Origin: Flagellimonas amoyensis
GTDB taxonomy: Bacteria; Bacteroidota; Bacteroidia; Flavobacteriales; Flavobacteriaceae
DNA: 64,000 nucleotides
Assembly (NCBI RefSeq): GCF_003058265.1
Contig: NZ_QBUK01000002.1
Location: 310,001-374,000 of the forward strand
Direction of reading: 5' to 3'
Within the stretch, counting starts at the first letter, position 1; each line of letters opens with the position of its first letter. Positions 7,581 to 17,519 of this stretch are shown here, piece by piece. The position numbers were made by a program, and so were the translations under genes. The notes under the pieces are model-generated. The model ran no database searches. It saw nothing but the letters and a program-made list of their open reading frames with translations, and was not told the origin of the DNA.

Positions 7581-10578
7581 GTTTCAACTGGTTGAACTGG
7601 GACAGAAGTTCTGCATAGCGCGCTTTTTCTTCCTCCCCGGGCTTTTTGTCACTCCCGCCCAAGATGCTGTTCAAATAGGATATCTGGGCCACCATCATTT
7701 GCTGGGGATAGGCACCTTCCTCGTTTTTCAGTTGTTGCAATAATTTTTTCAGCTCCTCCAATTGGCCTTCGTCGGTCTTTTCCTTTTCCAGTTTTTTGAT
7801 CTTGGTTTCCACATCGTCCTGCAATTTCCGTACATCTGACAATAGATCCATCGCTTTTTGCTGTAGTTCCAATTGCTCCTTCATATCGGATAGGGAAATC
7901 CCCTCTTCCTCCAACTTGGGATCGATAAGTACCTCAAATGATTTCTCATACGTCTGCCCATCTACCGTAAGCTTGGCCGTGTAGGTGCCGGGAAGTACCA
8001 TGGGTCCATTCTTGTAGCGTCTTTCCTTGCGCTTGTCCCAAGGCCCTTTTTGACGAAGGTCCCATTGGAATCGGTTGATGCCTTTTTTGGTTTCCAGCTT
8101 ACTATCCAAATAGACAAAGGTCATGCTCAGGGCCATGTCCTCCACTTTTTCTTCCGTGGACTCCAGTTGGGTAGAATCGCTCACAATGGTGGCCACTTCT
8201 TTGCCCTGTGCATCCAAAATCTGGAGACTTACCCCTTCTTTTACTTCTTTGGGCAAATAATAATCAATGATAACACTGGTGGAGGGATAATTTGGAAAAT
8301 CCCCTCCTCCCCATGGCGTTCTGTACCGAATGGTGTTGTCCGGCTTGAACAAGACGGGGTCATCCTTCAATCGGTCCATATTTTTGTCCTGAAGGGCCGT
8401 AACCTTGTCCAAGATCCAAAATCCGCGCCCCATGGTGCTCAGGATCAAATCGCCCCGAAAAAGAATGATGTCCGTAATGGGCGTCGCGGGAAGGTTCTGT
8501 TGGAATTTCTTCCAGGTTTTTCCATCATCAAAGGAAATGAACATCCCAAATTCCGTTCCTGCATACAACAATCCTTCACGAACGGGATCTTCCCGTAGCA
8601 CACGGGCCGTGTAATCCGAAGGTATGCCATTGGAATCGGTGCTGATGAGTTCCCAACTTTCGCCATAATTCTCCGTTTTGTAGAAGTAAGGCTTGGGGTC
8701 TCCCAACAAATGGCGGTCTACCGCCACATAGGCCTTTGCCGGATGGAACTGGGAAGGCTCCACAGATTCCACCCTTGCTCCTTTGGGCATTTTCTTAGGG
8801 GTTACATTCTTCCATGTTTTGCCACCGTCCTTCGTCACGGAAATGACCCCATCGTTGGAACCGGTCCAGATGACACCTTGGCTGATCTTGGATTCCCTAA
8901 TGGAGTATAATGTACTGTAGTATTCCTCTCCTGTAATGTCCCTTGTAATGGGATTTCCTGATATGACTTGTTTGTCCGGCTCGTTTGCTGTCAGGTCTGG
9001 GGAAATGGTTTCCCATTGCTGTCCGCCATTGCTCGTTCTATGAAGATACTGTGACCCCATGTACACCACTTCGGGATTGAAGGGAGAAACATGGATAGGG
9101 GCCACCCGTTGGAACCGATATTTCAAATCTTTTGGATTGTGTCCATAGATATTGGATGCCCCAATGGAATACTCCCTGTCCATTCCCGTTTTCTTGCTGT
9201 ACACACTGAAACGGCCCTTACAGTTATTGTAAACGATATAATGGTTTCCGGGCATGGGAATAACGGGTCCTGTTTCGCAGCCGCCCACATCCATCATGAT
9301 CTGGGTTCCTTGTACACCCGTGGCATTCGGAGCCCTGCTCGGAATGGCCAAAGTGGTATTGTCCTGCTGCGCTCCATAGACCCAATAGGGATATTGGTCA
9401 TCCACAGCAACTTGATAGATTTCGGCCGTTGGCTGGTTGAATTGGGTAGACCATGTCTTGCCGCCATTGTGGGACACGTTGGCACCGCCATCATTACATT
9501 GGATCAGCAGATCTGGGTTGTTGGGATTGAGCCAAATGTCGTGGTTGTCCCCGTGTGGTACGCTCATCCGTTTCCAGGTCTTTCCACCGTCCGTTGATTT
9601 CACCAAGGGATTGGCATTGGAATAGATAATATCCGGATTGGTGGGATCCAATTCGATGTTGGTATAGTAAAACGGTCTGTTCACCAAATCCTCATTGTCC
9701 GAAACATGGGTGAACGATTTGCCTTGATCCACGGATTTATAGAGTCCCCTATCTTCTCCCGGGGCTTCAATAACGGCATACAATATGCGTGAATCGACTG
9801 GTGAGACCGCTAGATCGATTTTGCCGATGAGTCCTTTGGGGAGTCCTTTTTCCAGTTTTGCCCAATCTTTTCCACCATTGATAGACTTGTAGATGCCCCC
9901 TTCGCTGTTCTCTCCTCCTGAATCGATGGTCCATGGAGTGCGGCGAGCCTTCCATGCAGCTGCATAGACCACGTTGGGGTTCCCGGGAAGCAGTTCCAGG
10001 TCGGCAAAACCCACCTCATCGGACACGAAGAGTACTTTTTCCCAGTGTTGGCCGCCATCGGTGGTCTTGAAGATTCCTCGCTCGCTGTTGGGTTTGAACG
10101 CATTTCCTATGGCCGCAACCCATACCGTATTATGATTGGTAGGATCTATTTCGACGGCACCGATCTGTCCCGCATTTTCCAGTCCGATATGCTCCCAGGT
10201 TTTTCCTGCATCGATGGACCTATACATTCCTTTCCCTTCAATGATGTTACTGCGAATACCGTCCGACCCTGTGCCCACATACACGATATTGGGGTCCTTG
10301 ACGGCCACTTCGATGGCCCCTATGGACGGGGTCTTGAAATAGCCATCGGAAACATTGTTCCATGTGTTGCCATAATCGTCCGTTTTCCAAACGCCCCCAC
10401 CCGAAGCTCCCAAATAGAATGTTCCGGGCAACATAGGTGTTCCGGTAACCGTGGTCACCCGTCCTCCACGAGATGGTCCAATGGTACGGTATTTCAATGC
10501 TTTGAAGTCTTGCGCCATCAATGCGCAGTTAACAAAAAACAGTAGTGAAAAGTAAAAAGAGCGTAGTTGAATTCCCAT
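7564..10578 (-). CDS. Secreted sortilin-like BNR-repeat protein (VPS10/WD40-type)
   Basis: A 1004-residue exported protein with a signal peptide ending near LMAQD. Residues about 25-720 are a large beta-propeller region with many Asp-box-like repeats (S/T-x-D-G-G-K-T-W), such as KTDDYGNTW, KTTDGGQHW and KSTDGGKTW. This matches the sortilin N-terminal/BNR glycosyl-hydrolase-like family abundant in Bacteroidota. A C-terminal part with an Ig-like segment is followed by a charged, probably coiled-coil stretch (about 890-960). An exact minus-strand -7 element TAGATTTG lies at 10614 to 10607, giving a short leader of about 20 bases. Exported propeller: confident; enzymatic role: not established. 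Confidence 0.85.
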   Translation of the reverse strand: MGIQLRSFYFSLLFFVNCALMAQDFKALKYRTIGPSRGGRVTTVTGTPMLPGTFYLGASGGGVWKTDDYGNTWNNVSDGYFKTPSIGAIEVAVKDPNIVYVGTGSDGIRSNIIEGKGMYRSIDAGKTWEHIGLENAGQIGAVEIDPTNHNTVWVAAIGNAFKPNSERGIFKTTDGGQHWEKVLFVSDEVGFADLELLPGNPNVVYAAAWKARRTPWTIDSGGENSEGGIYKSINGGKDWAKLEKGLPKGLIGKIDLAVSPVDSRILYAVIEAPGEDRGLYKSVDQGKSFTHVSDNEDLVNRPFYYTNIELDPTNPDIIYSNANPLVKSTDGGKTWKRMSVPHGDNHDIWLNPNNPDLLIQCNDGGANVSHNGGKTWSTQFNQPTAEIYQVAVDDQYPYWVYGAQQDNTTLAIPSRAPNATGVQGTQIMMDVGGCETGPVIPMPGNHYIVYNNCKGRFSVYSKKTGMDREYSIGASNIYGHNPKDLKYRFQRVAPIHVSPFNPEVVYMGSQYLHRTSNGGQQWETISPDLTANEPDKQVISGNPITRDITGEEYYSTLYSIRESKISQGVIWTGSNDGVISVTKDGGKTWKNVTPKKMPKGARVESVEPSQFHPAKAYVAVDRHLLGDPKPYFYKTENYGESWELISTDSNGIPSDYTARVLREDPVREGLLYAGTEFGMFISFDDGKTWKKFQQNLPATPITDIILFRGDLILSTMGRGFWILDKVTALQDKNMDRLKDDPVLFKPDNTIRYRTPWGGGDFPNYPSTSVIIDYYLPKEVKEGVSLQILDAQGKEVATIVSDSTQLESTEEKVEDMALSMTFVYLDSKLETKKGINRFQWDLRQKGPWDKRKERRYKNGPMVLPGTYTAKLTVDGQTYEKSFEVLIDPKLEEEGISLSDMKEQLELQQKAMDLLSDVRKLQDDVETKIKKLEKEKTDEGQLEELKKLLQQLKNEEGAYPQQMMVAQISYLNSILGGSDKKPGEEEKARYAELLSQFNQLKQKAGI

Positions 10579-10606
10579 GAGTCAGTTTAAGTTGTTCGTT
10601 TCCCTT

Positions 10607-10614
10607 CAAATCTA
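10607..10614 (-). promoter_or_regulatory. Candidate -7 element for the BNR-repeat gene
   Basis: TAGATTTG on the minus strand matches TAnnTTTG exactly, 29 bases upstream of the ATG at 10578. No TTTG is present at the expected -33 distance, so this is a moderate call. Confidence 0.45.
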
Positions 10615-10729
10615 ATAAATACAGCCCAATATAGTGCTTAAGAGTAGGAAATTACTGGCTTTTCAATTTTGGCCAAAATCGGCTTTTTCATCAATAAACC
10701 ACCGAACATCGATGTATTTTGCAGGACAT

Positions 10730-10744
10730 CCCCAAATATTGGGG
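10730..10744. promoter_or_regulatory. Inverted repeat upstream of the hybrid kinase
   Basis: CCCCAAATATTGGGG is a perfect 6-3-6 inverted repeat about 100 bases upstream of the kinase start, inside the 269-base divergent intergenic region. It could be an operator; no partner is known. Confidence 0.35.
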
Positions 10745-10847
10745 AAAAGTCGGGGTTTGGCTTTCTTTAGTTTTATTATATCTGAGGATATATAAACAAG
10801 TATGATGCTGCCTTCCCAAAGGGCTGTATCTACAAAAAACCTACTTT

Positions 10848-13244
10848 ATGCGCTTTTTGACCTCTATACTATCTATGATAGTTGGTATGCTTATGTGTGC
10901 CACAATCTACATGATTCCCTTTGTTGGCAATGCCCAATCCCATAAAAAAGATAATGTATCGGGGACCATTTCACTCCGTTCCCAGGCATCCATTCTTTTA
11001 ACTGGCAACAAAAACCTCACATTTGATGATATAAGAAGTTCGAACCTGTCCTTTGTCCCTCTTTCCAGTGTAAAGGAAAACATGGGGTTTTCAAATGAAA
11101 GTTATTGGATCAAATTCTCTTTGGAAAATCCAGAAATGACAACTTCCGAATATTATCTGGAGACTGCAAGGCCAATTACAGACATTGTAGATCTTTATTT
11201 GGTGGACGAAGTTGGCAAAGTTCAACGACAGCATAGTGGAGATAAAATTCCGTTTTCAAAAAAGACCGTGGCCCACCGAAAGTCCATTTTTGATATCAGC
11301 TTAAAACCACATCAAAAAATGGAGGCCTATATCCACTTGAAAAGTGATGGTGAAGTCGTGATGACCCCGCTGCAATTGTATCGAAAAAATACGTTTTTTG
11401 AGCTGACCTATCAGGAACAGGTTTTTTACGGTTTCTTTTATGGGATATTGATACTGGCCTGTATCATCTATCTTTTTTTCTTTTTTGCACTGAAGGACAA
11501 CGCGTTTATATACTATGGGCTCTATGTGCTATTCATCGCCCTGATGCAGTTTTCGCTCGATGGTTTTTTCCACCAATACTTTACCCCGCAAGGTGGCTGG
11601 CTTTCCGATAGGTCCGTGTTGCTCACCGCCTTTATTTCTCTTTTCTTTTTTGGAAAATATGGGGATACCTTTTTGAACCTGAAGAAACAGAACCGCCTAT
11701 TGCACCAATTGGGCAAAGCTTTGGGCATTGGCACCCTTATGGGAATAGTCATCCTCTGTGCAGCTCCTGCCCTGCCCCCATTCTGCTATCCTTTGGCCAA
11801 TGGCGTTGGCATATTGGTATTGGTCCATATGATTACCTCGTTAGTGGTTGTCAAAGCGAAAAAAGTGAAAGTAGACCCCTATTTTGTGATAGGCATCTCT
11901 TGTTTGGTGCTTGGTTTTGTCATTTTCATCCTGAATAACTTCAATACCATAGAAAACTCTTTCTTCACCAACAATGGAGCAAAGTTTGGCATTGGTCTGG
12001 AAATCGTTTTCCTTTCCATTTCCATGAGCAACAGGATTCGTGAACTTCGCATGGAAAATGAAAAAAACCAGTTATTGGCCCTACAACGTGCGGAGGACAT
12101 GAACGACATCAAGTCCTCTTTTCTTTCAAACATCAGCCACGAACTCAGAACACCCTTGAACCTTATCATGGGCGTGGCCACCTCACTACAGCAAAACAAG
12201 GAAGAGGCCGATCTGGAAGAAAAATGTAAGCTTATCCTGAGCTCGTCCAAGAACCTCTTGGGGTATATAGAGGACATCTTGGACTTTACCGTGATAGAGA
12301 AGGGTACCCAAGAGCTAAAGTTGGTCTCTTTTGAGCTTCCGGAAACCTTATCAAAAGTTATGGAGACCTATCAGAAAAAGGCAACGGCAAAGAACTTGGA
12401 TTTCAGCTTCTCTTTCCAAGGGTCCTTACCGGCACGAATCATTGGGGATAAGGGAAAACTGGTCCAGATCTTGAACCATCTTCTTGAAAATGCCATCAAG
12501 TTCACCAATACGGGAGGCATAATCGTAACCTTGAACTGTAAATACAAAGGCAAGAGTGGAGTGGCCCTGGATTTTTCCATTCAAGATACCGGCATTGGAA
12601 TTTCCAAGGAAAAGATGAGCACTGTGTTTGAATCATTTACCAAAAAATCCTTTATGGACAAAAGGGAGTTCAGTGGTCTTGGGCTCGGCCTGTTCATCGT
12701 TAAAAACTACGTGGACCTGCATGAAGGAACCATCAATATCATAAACAATGTACAGCAGGGCACCACTTGCGAGCTGAGCCTGGGCTATGAAATGGACGAT
12801 ACCGAATTGGTACTGGACCAACAAGATGAGATGGCCGCAACGGATAGTTTGGGCACACGGGACATTCTACTTGTAGAAGACAACAAAATGAACCAAACAG
12901 TGGTGAAACTTTTGTTCAAAAAATGGGAAGACACCAACCTCACTATTGCCAATCACGGGAAGGAAGCCCTGGAAATCATGAAGGAGCATACTTTCGACCT
13001 TGTGCTGATGGATTTGCAAATGCCCGAAATGGATGGCTTCGAAACAACCTCTGTGATCCGAAGTGGGAAAGCCAGCTGCAATCCCCAAATTCCCATTCTT
13101 GTGGTCACAGCGGACAGTACCAGTAAGACCCGAAAGGAGATATTCAGATTGGGGGCCAATGACCTGATCACCAAACCAATAAACGGCGCATTGCTGTTTT
13201 CCAAAATGATAAAGAACATTCCCAAAAAACCACATGTAGCCTAA
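10848..13244 (+). CDS. 7TMR-DISM hybrid sensor histidine kinase
   Basis: A 798-residue membrane sensor. It has an N-terminal signal/anchor, an extracytoplasmic 7TMR-DISMED2-type domain (about 40-180), seven hydrophobic helices (about 190-390), a HisKA domain with the phospho-acceptor H431 in SNISHELRTPL, a HATPase_c domain with the GLGLGLFIVKNYV box, and a C-terminal receiver with D722 in LMDLQMPEMDG. The DISM class often senses carbohydrates or other small extracellular ligands. As a hybrid kinase it must pass phosphate to an HPt or response-regulator partner not encoded here, or act through its own receiver. It lies between the BNR protein and the sialic-acid locus, but nothing proves a functional link. 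Confidence 0.9.
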   Translation: MRFLTSILSMIVGMLMCATIYMIPFVGNAQSHKKDNVSGTISLRSQASILLTGNKNLTFDDIRSSNLSFVPLSSVKENMGFSNESYWIKFSLENPEMTTSEYYLETARPITDIVDLYLVDEVGKVQRQHSGDKIPFSKKTVAHRKSIFDISLKPHQKMEAYIHLKSDGEVVMTPLQLYRKNTFFELTYQEQVFYGFFYGILILACIIYLFFFFALKDNAFIYYGLYVLFIALMQFSLDGFFHQYFTPQGGWLSDRSVLLTAFISLFFFGKYGDTFLNLKKQNRLLHQLGKALGIGTLMGIVILCAAPALPPFCYPLANGVGILVLVHMITSLVVVKAKKVKVDPYFVIGISCLVLGFVIFILNNFNTIENSFFTNNGAKFGIGLEIVFLSISMSNRIRELRMENEKNQLLALQRAEDMNDIKSSFLSNISHELRTPLNLIMGVATSLQQNKEEADLEEKCKLILSSSKNLLGYIEDILDFTVIEKGTQELKLVSFELPETLSKVMETYQKKATAKNLDFSFSFQGSLPARIIGDKGKLVQILNHLLENAIKFTNTGGIIVTLNCKYKGKSGVALDFSIQDTGIGISKEKMSTVFESFTKKSFMDKREFSGLGLGLFIVKNYVDLHEGTINIINNVQQGTTCELSLGYEMDDTELVLDQQDEMAATDSLGTRDILLVEDNKMNQTVVKLLFKKWEDTNLTIANHGKEALEIMKEHTFDLVLMDLQMPEMDGFETTSVIRSGKASCNPQIPILVVTADSTSKTRKEIFRLGANDLITKPINGALLFSKMIKNIPKKPHVA

Positions 13245-13309
13245 AAGAGCTTTGGCAATCAAAGTTCATATCTTACCTGTCTTCTGGCAGAACGACCCAA
13301 TCAATGGAA

Positions 13310-15961
13310 TTATTTCCGTGCTTTTGGAAAAAGAAAACTGGAAAAGTACCCCACCAGTACACAGGTACCCAAACCAATGGCACTATACAGAAAAATATGT
13401 AGATCGGTCTGTGTAGATACGAAGAACTGGACCACACTGCTCACCAAAAGTCCGATGACAGCGCCTTGGGCATTGGCCTTGGGAAAGCATACCCCCAAAA
13501 GAAACAGTCCTCCTAGACCCCCTGTGAACAATCCCAACACCTTGAAAAATTCATCCCAAAGCGATTCAATATCAAAAGAGGCCATCCAAAGTGCGAACAG
13601 AACGCCAAGCACCCCGGACAAAAGTGTCGCGTAGCGGGCCACCTTTAGATACCTTTTTTCAGCAACACCTTTGTAAAACCTTTTATAGATATCTATGGTA
13701 AAAACCGTGCCTGTGGAATTGATACTGCTGCTCAAACTGGACATGGCCGCAGAAAACAACCCTGCAATCAACAAACCTGAAACGCCAGCTGGCAGTTCGT
13801 TGATGATGAACCACGGAAAGATGGCATCATTGTTCTCGGCCACAGGGTCCAAGGCATCCGAAAACTTGGTGTAGTAGAGAAATAGGGCCGTTCCAACGCT
13901 GAAAAAGATAAGGGTCGATGGGATGACCAACAAGGCATTGGTCCATGCGGTCTTTTTGGCACCAGATTCATCCTTCGTAGTCAGGTAACGCTGTACCAAA
14001 GTCTGGTCACTGCTATAGGTGATTAGGTTGGCAAAGAACCCTCCTATTATGACCACCCATATCGTGGGCTCGTTCCAAGAAAAATCAAAATGGGTCAACG
14101 TTAATTTGTTGTTCTCTATAGCCCTACCCAACATCGGTTGAAGGTCATCACCCAAATCAAAAAAGATGACAACAAGGGAGAGAACCGCTCCTCCCATAAG
14201 CACGATGACCTGCACCACGTCCGTCCAGATGACGGCCTCTATACCACCAATGAGGGTGTAGGCAATGCTGAAGGCTCCGACCACCACAATGCATAGCGAA
14301 ATGTCTATTCCTGTTACCAAGGATAGTGCTATGGCCGGCAAATAGAGTACAATGGCTATACGGCCAATCTGGAAAAGCATAAAGGAAATACTCCCGAACA
14401 TCCGCACGGTAAGATTAAAACGTTGTTCCAAATACTCGTAGGCCGTGGTGAGCTGCAGCTTTCGGTATATGGGGATGAACAACCCTACCACCACCGCGGT
14501 GGACAGCAAAACACTCAGATTGTAAAAGAAATAGGACCAGTCCGTTGCATAGGTTTTTGCGGGTATGGCCATAAAGGTGATGGCACTCAATGCCGTGCCA
14601 AAAACGCTGAGACCTGCGGCCCACCATGGCACACGTCCCCCACCTTTGAAATAATCGTCCGTTGTCTTTTGTTTGGATGAAAAATAGATTCCTATTCCCA
14701 AAAGAACAAGGAAATAAAGGCCCAGCACCATGTAGTTCAGATATCCAAACGTTCCTTTGGAATGCTCCACCGTAGCTTGCAAAATTCCAGTTGACCGAAC
14801 ACCTGGACTAATTTCCCCCATAGGTAGGATTACCTTTTCATCCCAAAAAAAAGCGTTGGTCGTGACCGGTGGAAAATTGGGCAGCTTGCCCGCCTTCTGG
14901 AAGGTGTTGGTAATGGTATTGAACGACCAGACCTGATTGGAAAAGCCGGTATGGTTCTTCAGCTTGTCCTTCAGCACGGATTGCAAGGAATCTTTACCCT
15001 CATCATCTTCCATAGCTTGTATCTGCCTGGACAGGGCATCCCTTTCCAACAATCTGTCCCCTCCATCCCCACTAAAGATGAGAATATTGGACACTCCATA
15101 GGACAATGCTGGTGCAGCCATGACCGGAGGCACATTGATGATACGATTCCATTGCTTGGTTGAAAAATCAAAACTATATCCGTCATCAAGCAGTTCTATG
15201 CCCGCTTCAGTTTCTGACCTTCCGCTAAAGATGTAGAGCGCATCGGACTGTCCATTGCCCTGCAGGGCATAGGCAGGCATTTTTCTTGCCGGACCAGGAC
15301 ACGGCGGCAATTCTTTCCATGAAAGTTTTTGATCGGGGGAACTCCCCAATAGTTCAGAAAGGGATAGTTGGAACAACTTATTTGTCCCATTTTCAATTCC
15401 TCCCAAATAAATTTGTTCCTGATATACGGCTCCAAAGGTCGCTTCCAAATTCCCTGGTAGATTGCCCAACTGCCGTTGTGAAATACGTTTATCCACTTGG
15501 TCCCATGAAAGCAATATGGTCTTGGTGACAATGCCCTCGGCATTGTTCCCTCCCAAACAAAGTATTCCCTCCTTGGTGGACAAGGAAACACCATAACCTA
15601 TCGGAACAGGGAGTTGTACCTCTTCTGAACTGTACCAATTATAGGCTGTACCTTGTCTTGTGATGGCAATAATTGTGCTTTCCCACTTTTTTTGCCCCAT
15701 TTCCCATGGGTATCCGTTGGGAAAATTGGCTCCTCCTGCCAACAAAAGTGCATCATTATGTACCCCTGAAAAACTTCCGGCCAGTCCCTTTTCCGGAAAA
15801 TACTGACCTTGTGGCATTTGTGTAGCCGTTTGCCAATCGAACCGGACGAACTCTTTTTTTTGTGGTTGGTCTTGTGCTTTGGAGGAGTTCCCCAGTAAAA
15901 AAATCAAAATAAAAAATAGAAAATAGCTCTTGCCTTTCTTTCCGATTCCCATCATTCCCAT
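13310..15961 (-). CDS. Kelch mutarotase fused to SSS-family transporter (sialic-acid uptake)
   Basis: About 883 residues with two domains. A signal anchor is followed by a Kelch-type beta-propeller (about 30-390) resembling the cyclically permuted sialic-acid mutarotase YjhT/NanM. After a hydrophobic linker, a sodium:solute symporter (about 415-880) has roughly a dozen membrane helices and GGRVPWWAAGLSVFGTALSA, typical of the SSS family. Sialic acids are released as alpha anomers, so a tethered mutarotase beside the transporter would speed delivery of the beta anomer (family knowledge). It is the last gene of the sialic-acid operon, 22 bases after the acetylesterase stop. The frame is open to 16018; ATG 15961, with GAAGGA upstream, is preferred. 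Confidence 0.85.
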   Translation of the reverse strand: MGMMGIGKKGKSYFLFFILIFLLGNSSKAQDQPQKKEFVRFDWQTATQMPQGQYFPEKGLAGSFSGVHNDALLLAGGANFPNGYPWEMGQKKWESTIIAITRQGTAYNWYSSEEVQLPVPIGYGVSLSTKEGILCLGGNNAEGIVTKTILLSWDQVDKRISQRQLGNLPGNLEATFGAVYQEQIYLGGIENGTNKLFQLSLSELLGSSPDQKLSWKELPPCPGPARKMPAYALQGNGQSDALYIFSGRSETEAGIELLDDGYSFDFSTKQWNRIINVPPVMAAPALSYGVSNILIFSGDGGDRLLERDALSRQIQAMEDDEGKDSLQSVLKDKLKNHTGFSNQVWSFNTITNTFQKAGKLPNFPPVTTNAFFWDEKVILPMGEISPGVRSTGILQATVEHSKGTFGYLNYMVLGLYFLVLLGIGIYFSSKQKTTDDYFKGGGRVPWWAAGLSVFGTALSAITFMAIPAKTYATDWSYFFYNLSVLLSTAVVVGLFIPIYRKLQLTTAYEYLEQRFNLTVRMFGSISFMLFQIGRIAIVLYLPAIALSLVTGIDISLCIVVVGAFSIAYTLIGGIEAVIWTDVVQVIVLMGGAVLSLVVIFFDLGDDLQPMLGRAIENNKLTLTHFDFSWNEPTIWVVIIGGFFANLITYSSDQTLVQRYLTTKDESGAKKTAWTNALLVIPSTLIFFSVGTALFLYYTKFSDALDPVAENNDAIFPWFIINELPAGVSGLLIAGLFSAAMSSLSSSINSTGTVFTIDIYKRFYKGVAEKRYLKVARYATLLSGVLGVLFALWMASFDIESLWDEFFKVLGLFTGGLGGLFLLGVCFPKANAQGAVIGLLVSSVVQFFVSTQTDLHIFLYSAIGLGTCVLVGYFSSFLFPKARK

Positions 15962-15983
15962 TGGTATTTGGTCCTTCATATCC

Positions 15984-17459
15984 CTATTCTTCCACTCTGG
16001 TGGCATTGTCCCAATCATCTGTCCTAAACGAGGATGCGGGCAATAGGTTCACATCGTACAAGGTCCCAACGATCCAATTACGCCAGGCATATCTAACCGC
16101 TACAGGTTTGGGCACATTTGGGCTTGTGACAAAGACTTGTTTATGGTTACCCATTATTTTGGCCTCAGCTGTATAAAACTTCCTGTCCTCCCCGGCAATT
16201 TCAAAGCCTTCAAGCTTATCATGGACAAAAAGACCCGTATCCCCAATGTGGTCAAAACTCAATACGATTCCTCCATCCTTTGTGGCCAAGGAACTGTAGG
16301 TCGGGCCCAGATAGTCTATGGCCGTTTGTCCGTAGGTTTGGTTAAGGGCCATATAGAGCAACCTATCCGCGACTTCTTTCTTCTTTGGTGGGTGGATGGT
16401 ATGCGATTCCCCAATATCCATGGTAATGGCCATACCGGCGTTTGGAATATCTGCCAAGCTCTCCAATTGGGCCTCCCGGATAAAAGCTGAATTTTCAACT
16501 TCCTGAAAGTAATCGTTCCTCTTATCGTATAGGTATGGAGCAACCTGCACATAATAAAACGGAAAATCCCCTTGACCCCACCTGGCCCTCCAATCCTTTA
16601 CCATTGCTGGCAAAAGTTGTCGGTAGAGTTGAGGCTCCAAACGGTTGGACTCGCCTTGGTACCACAACATTCCTTTGACAGTATACGGCACCAACGGGTT
16701 TACCATGGCATTGAACAATACCGTGGGGATATGTTTGGTATTTTGGGAGAGATCGACATCTTTCAAATCAACGGTTTGATAGTTCTCCAATGCATCCTTG
16801 GCCATCCAGGATTGTATTTCCGTTCCTCCCCATGAAGTAAGGATAAGGCCAACAGGGACATCCAATATTTCCTGGAGTTGCTGTCCAAAGAAATAGGCAA
16901 TCGCACTAAAATCACTAATCGATTCAGGAGATGCCTCTTGCCATGGCCGATATCCGTCCAAATGGTCCAAAGGTGTTTTTGAGCCATGATGATCCACTGA
17001 AAAGACCCGAAGGTTTATATTTCTTGCTCCGGAAAGTGCTTCAAGCGCACCATAGGTGGGTTGGCCCGTGTAGCCTTTGAGGGATTGTTCCATGTTCGAT
17101 TGGCCAGAACAAAGCCATACTTCCCCAAAGAGGACATTCTCCAATATGATACTGGAACCGCTTCCCTTGATTTCCATGGATTGTGGCTCTCTTGCATTGG
17201 TGGTGGTCAGCTTTGTATTCCAAGATCCTTTGTTATCCGCCTTTACCTCAATGGGGTTTACCATCCACGATGTATGGATGGTAATATTGGCGTTCGCATC
17301 GGCCCAACCCCATATGGCCACTTGGGTATTGCGCTGCAAGACCATGTTCGATGAAAAGAGTTCGGGAAGCTTGATTTGGGCGTTGGCGAATTGGATGGAC
17401 ACCCAAACACATACAGCTGTGTATAAGACTAAACGTAATCTTTTCATTCTATTGATCAT
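15984..17459 (-). CDS. Sialate O-acetylesterase
   Basis: A 491-residue secreted SGNH-type esterase with a signal peptide (cleavage near QFANA). The nucleophile lies in GEVWLCSGQSNME, with a LWYQGESN block and a late GESHTIHPPKK block carrying the catalytic histidine. It matches the sialate O-acetylesterase family, which removes acetyl groups from O-acetylated sialic acids so that sialidase or lyase can act. Its place within the sialic-acid operon supports this substrate. ATG 17447 (MKRLRL) is an alternative start. A strong hairpin separates it from the preceding PKD/LamG gene. Confidence 0.9.
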   Translation of the reverse strand: MINRMKRLRLVLYTAVCVWVSIQFANAQIKLPELFSSNMVLQRNTQVAIWGWADANANITIHTSWMVNPIEVKADNKGSWNTKLTTTNAREPQSMEIKGSGSSIILENVLFGEVWLCSGQSNMEQSLKGYTGQPTYGALEALSGARNINLRVFSVDHHGSKTPLDHLDGYRPWQEASPESISDFSAIAYFFGQQLQEILDVPVGLILTSWGGTEIQSWMAKDALENYQTVDLKDVDLSQNTKHIPTVLFNAMVNPLVPYTVKGMLWYQGESNRLEPQLYRQLLPAMVKDWRARWGQGDFPFYYVQVAPYLYDKRNDYFQEVENSAFIREAQLESLADIPNAGMAITMDIGESHTIHPPKKKEVADRLLYMALNQTYGQTAIDYLGPTYSSLATKDGGIVLSFDHIGDTGLFVHDKLEGFEIAGEDRKFYTAEAKIMGNHKQVFVTSPNVPKPVAVRYAWRNWIVGTLYDVNLLPASSFRTDDWDNATRVEE

Positions 17460-17474
17460 TTTTTTTAATAAAGA

Positions 17475-17502
17475 GGCTGTCCAAAAGATCTTTTGGACAG
17501 CC
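17475..17502 (-). terminator. Perfect hairpin within the sialic-acid operon
   Basis: A perfect 28-base palindrome with 14-base arms (left arm begins GGCTGTCC, right arm ends GGACAGCC) lies between the PKD/LamG stop and the acetylesterase start. On the transcript it is followed by TCTTTATT. It may be a partial terminator or mRNA-stabilising element that lowers expression of the last two genes. Confidence 0.6.
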
Positions 17503-17519
17503 CTCTCTTCTGTTCTATG

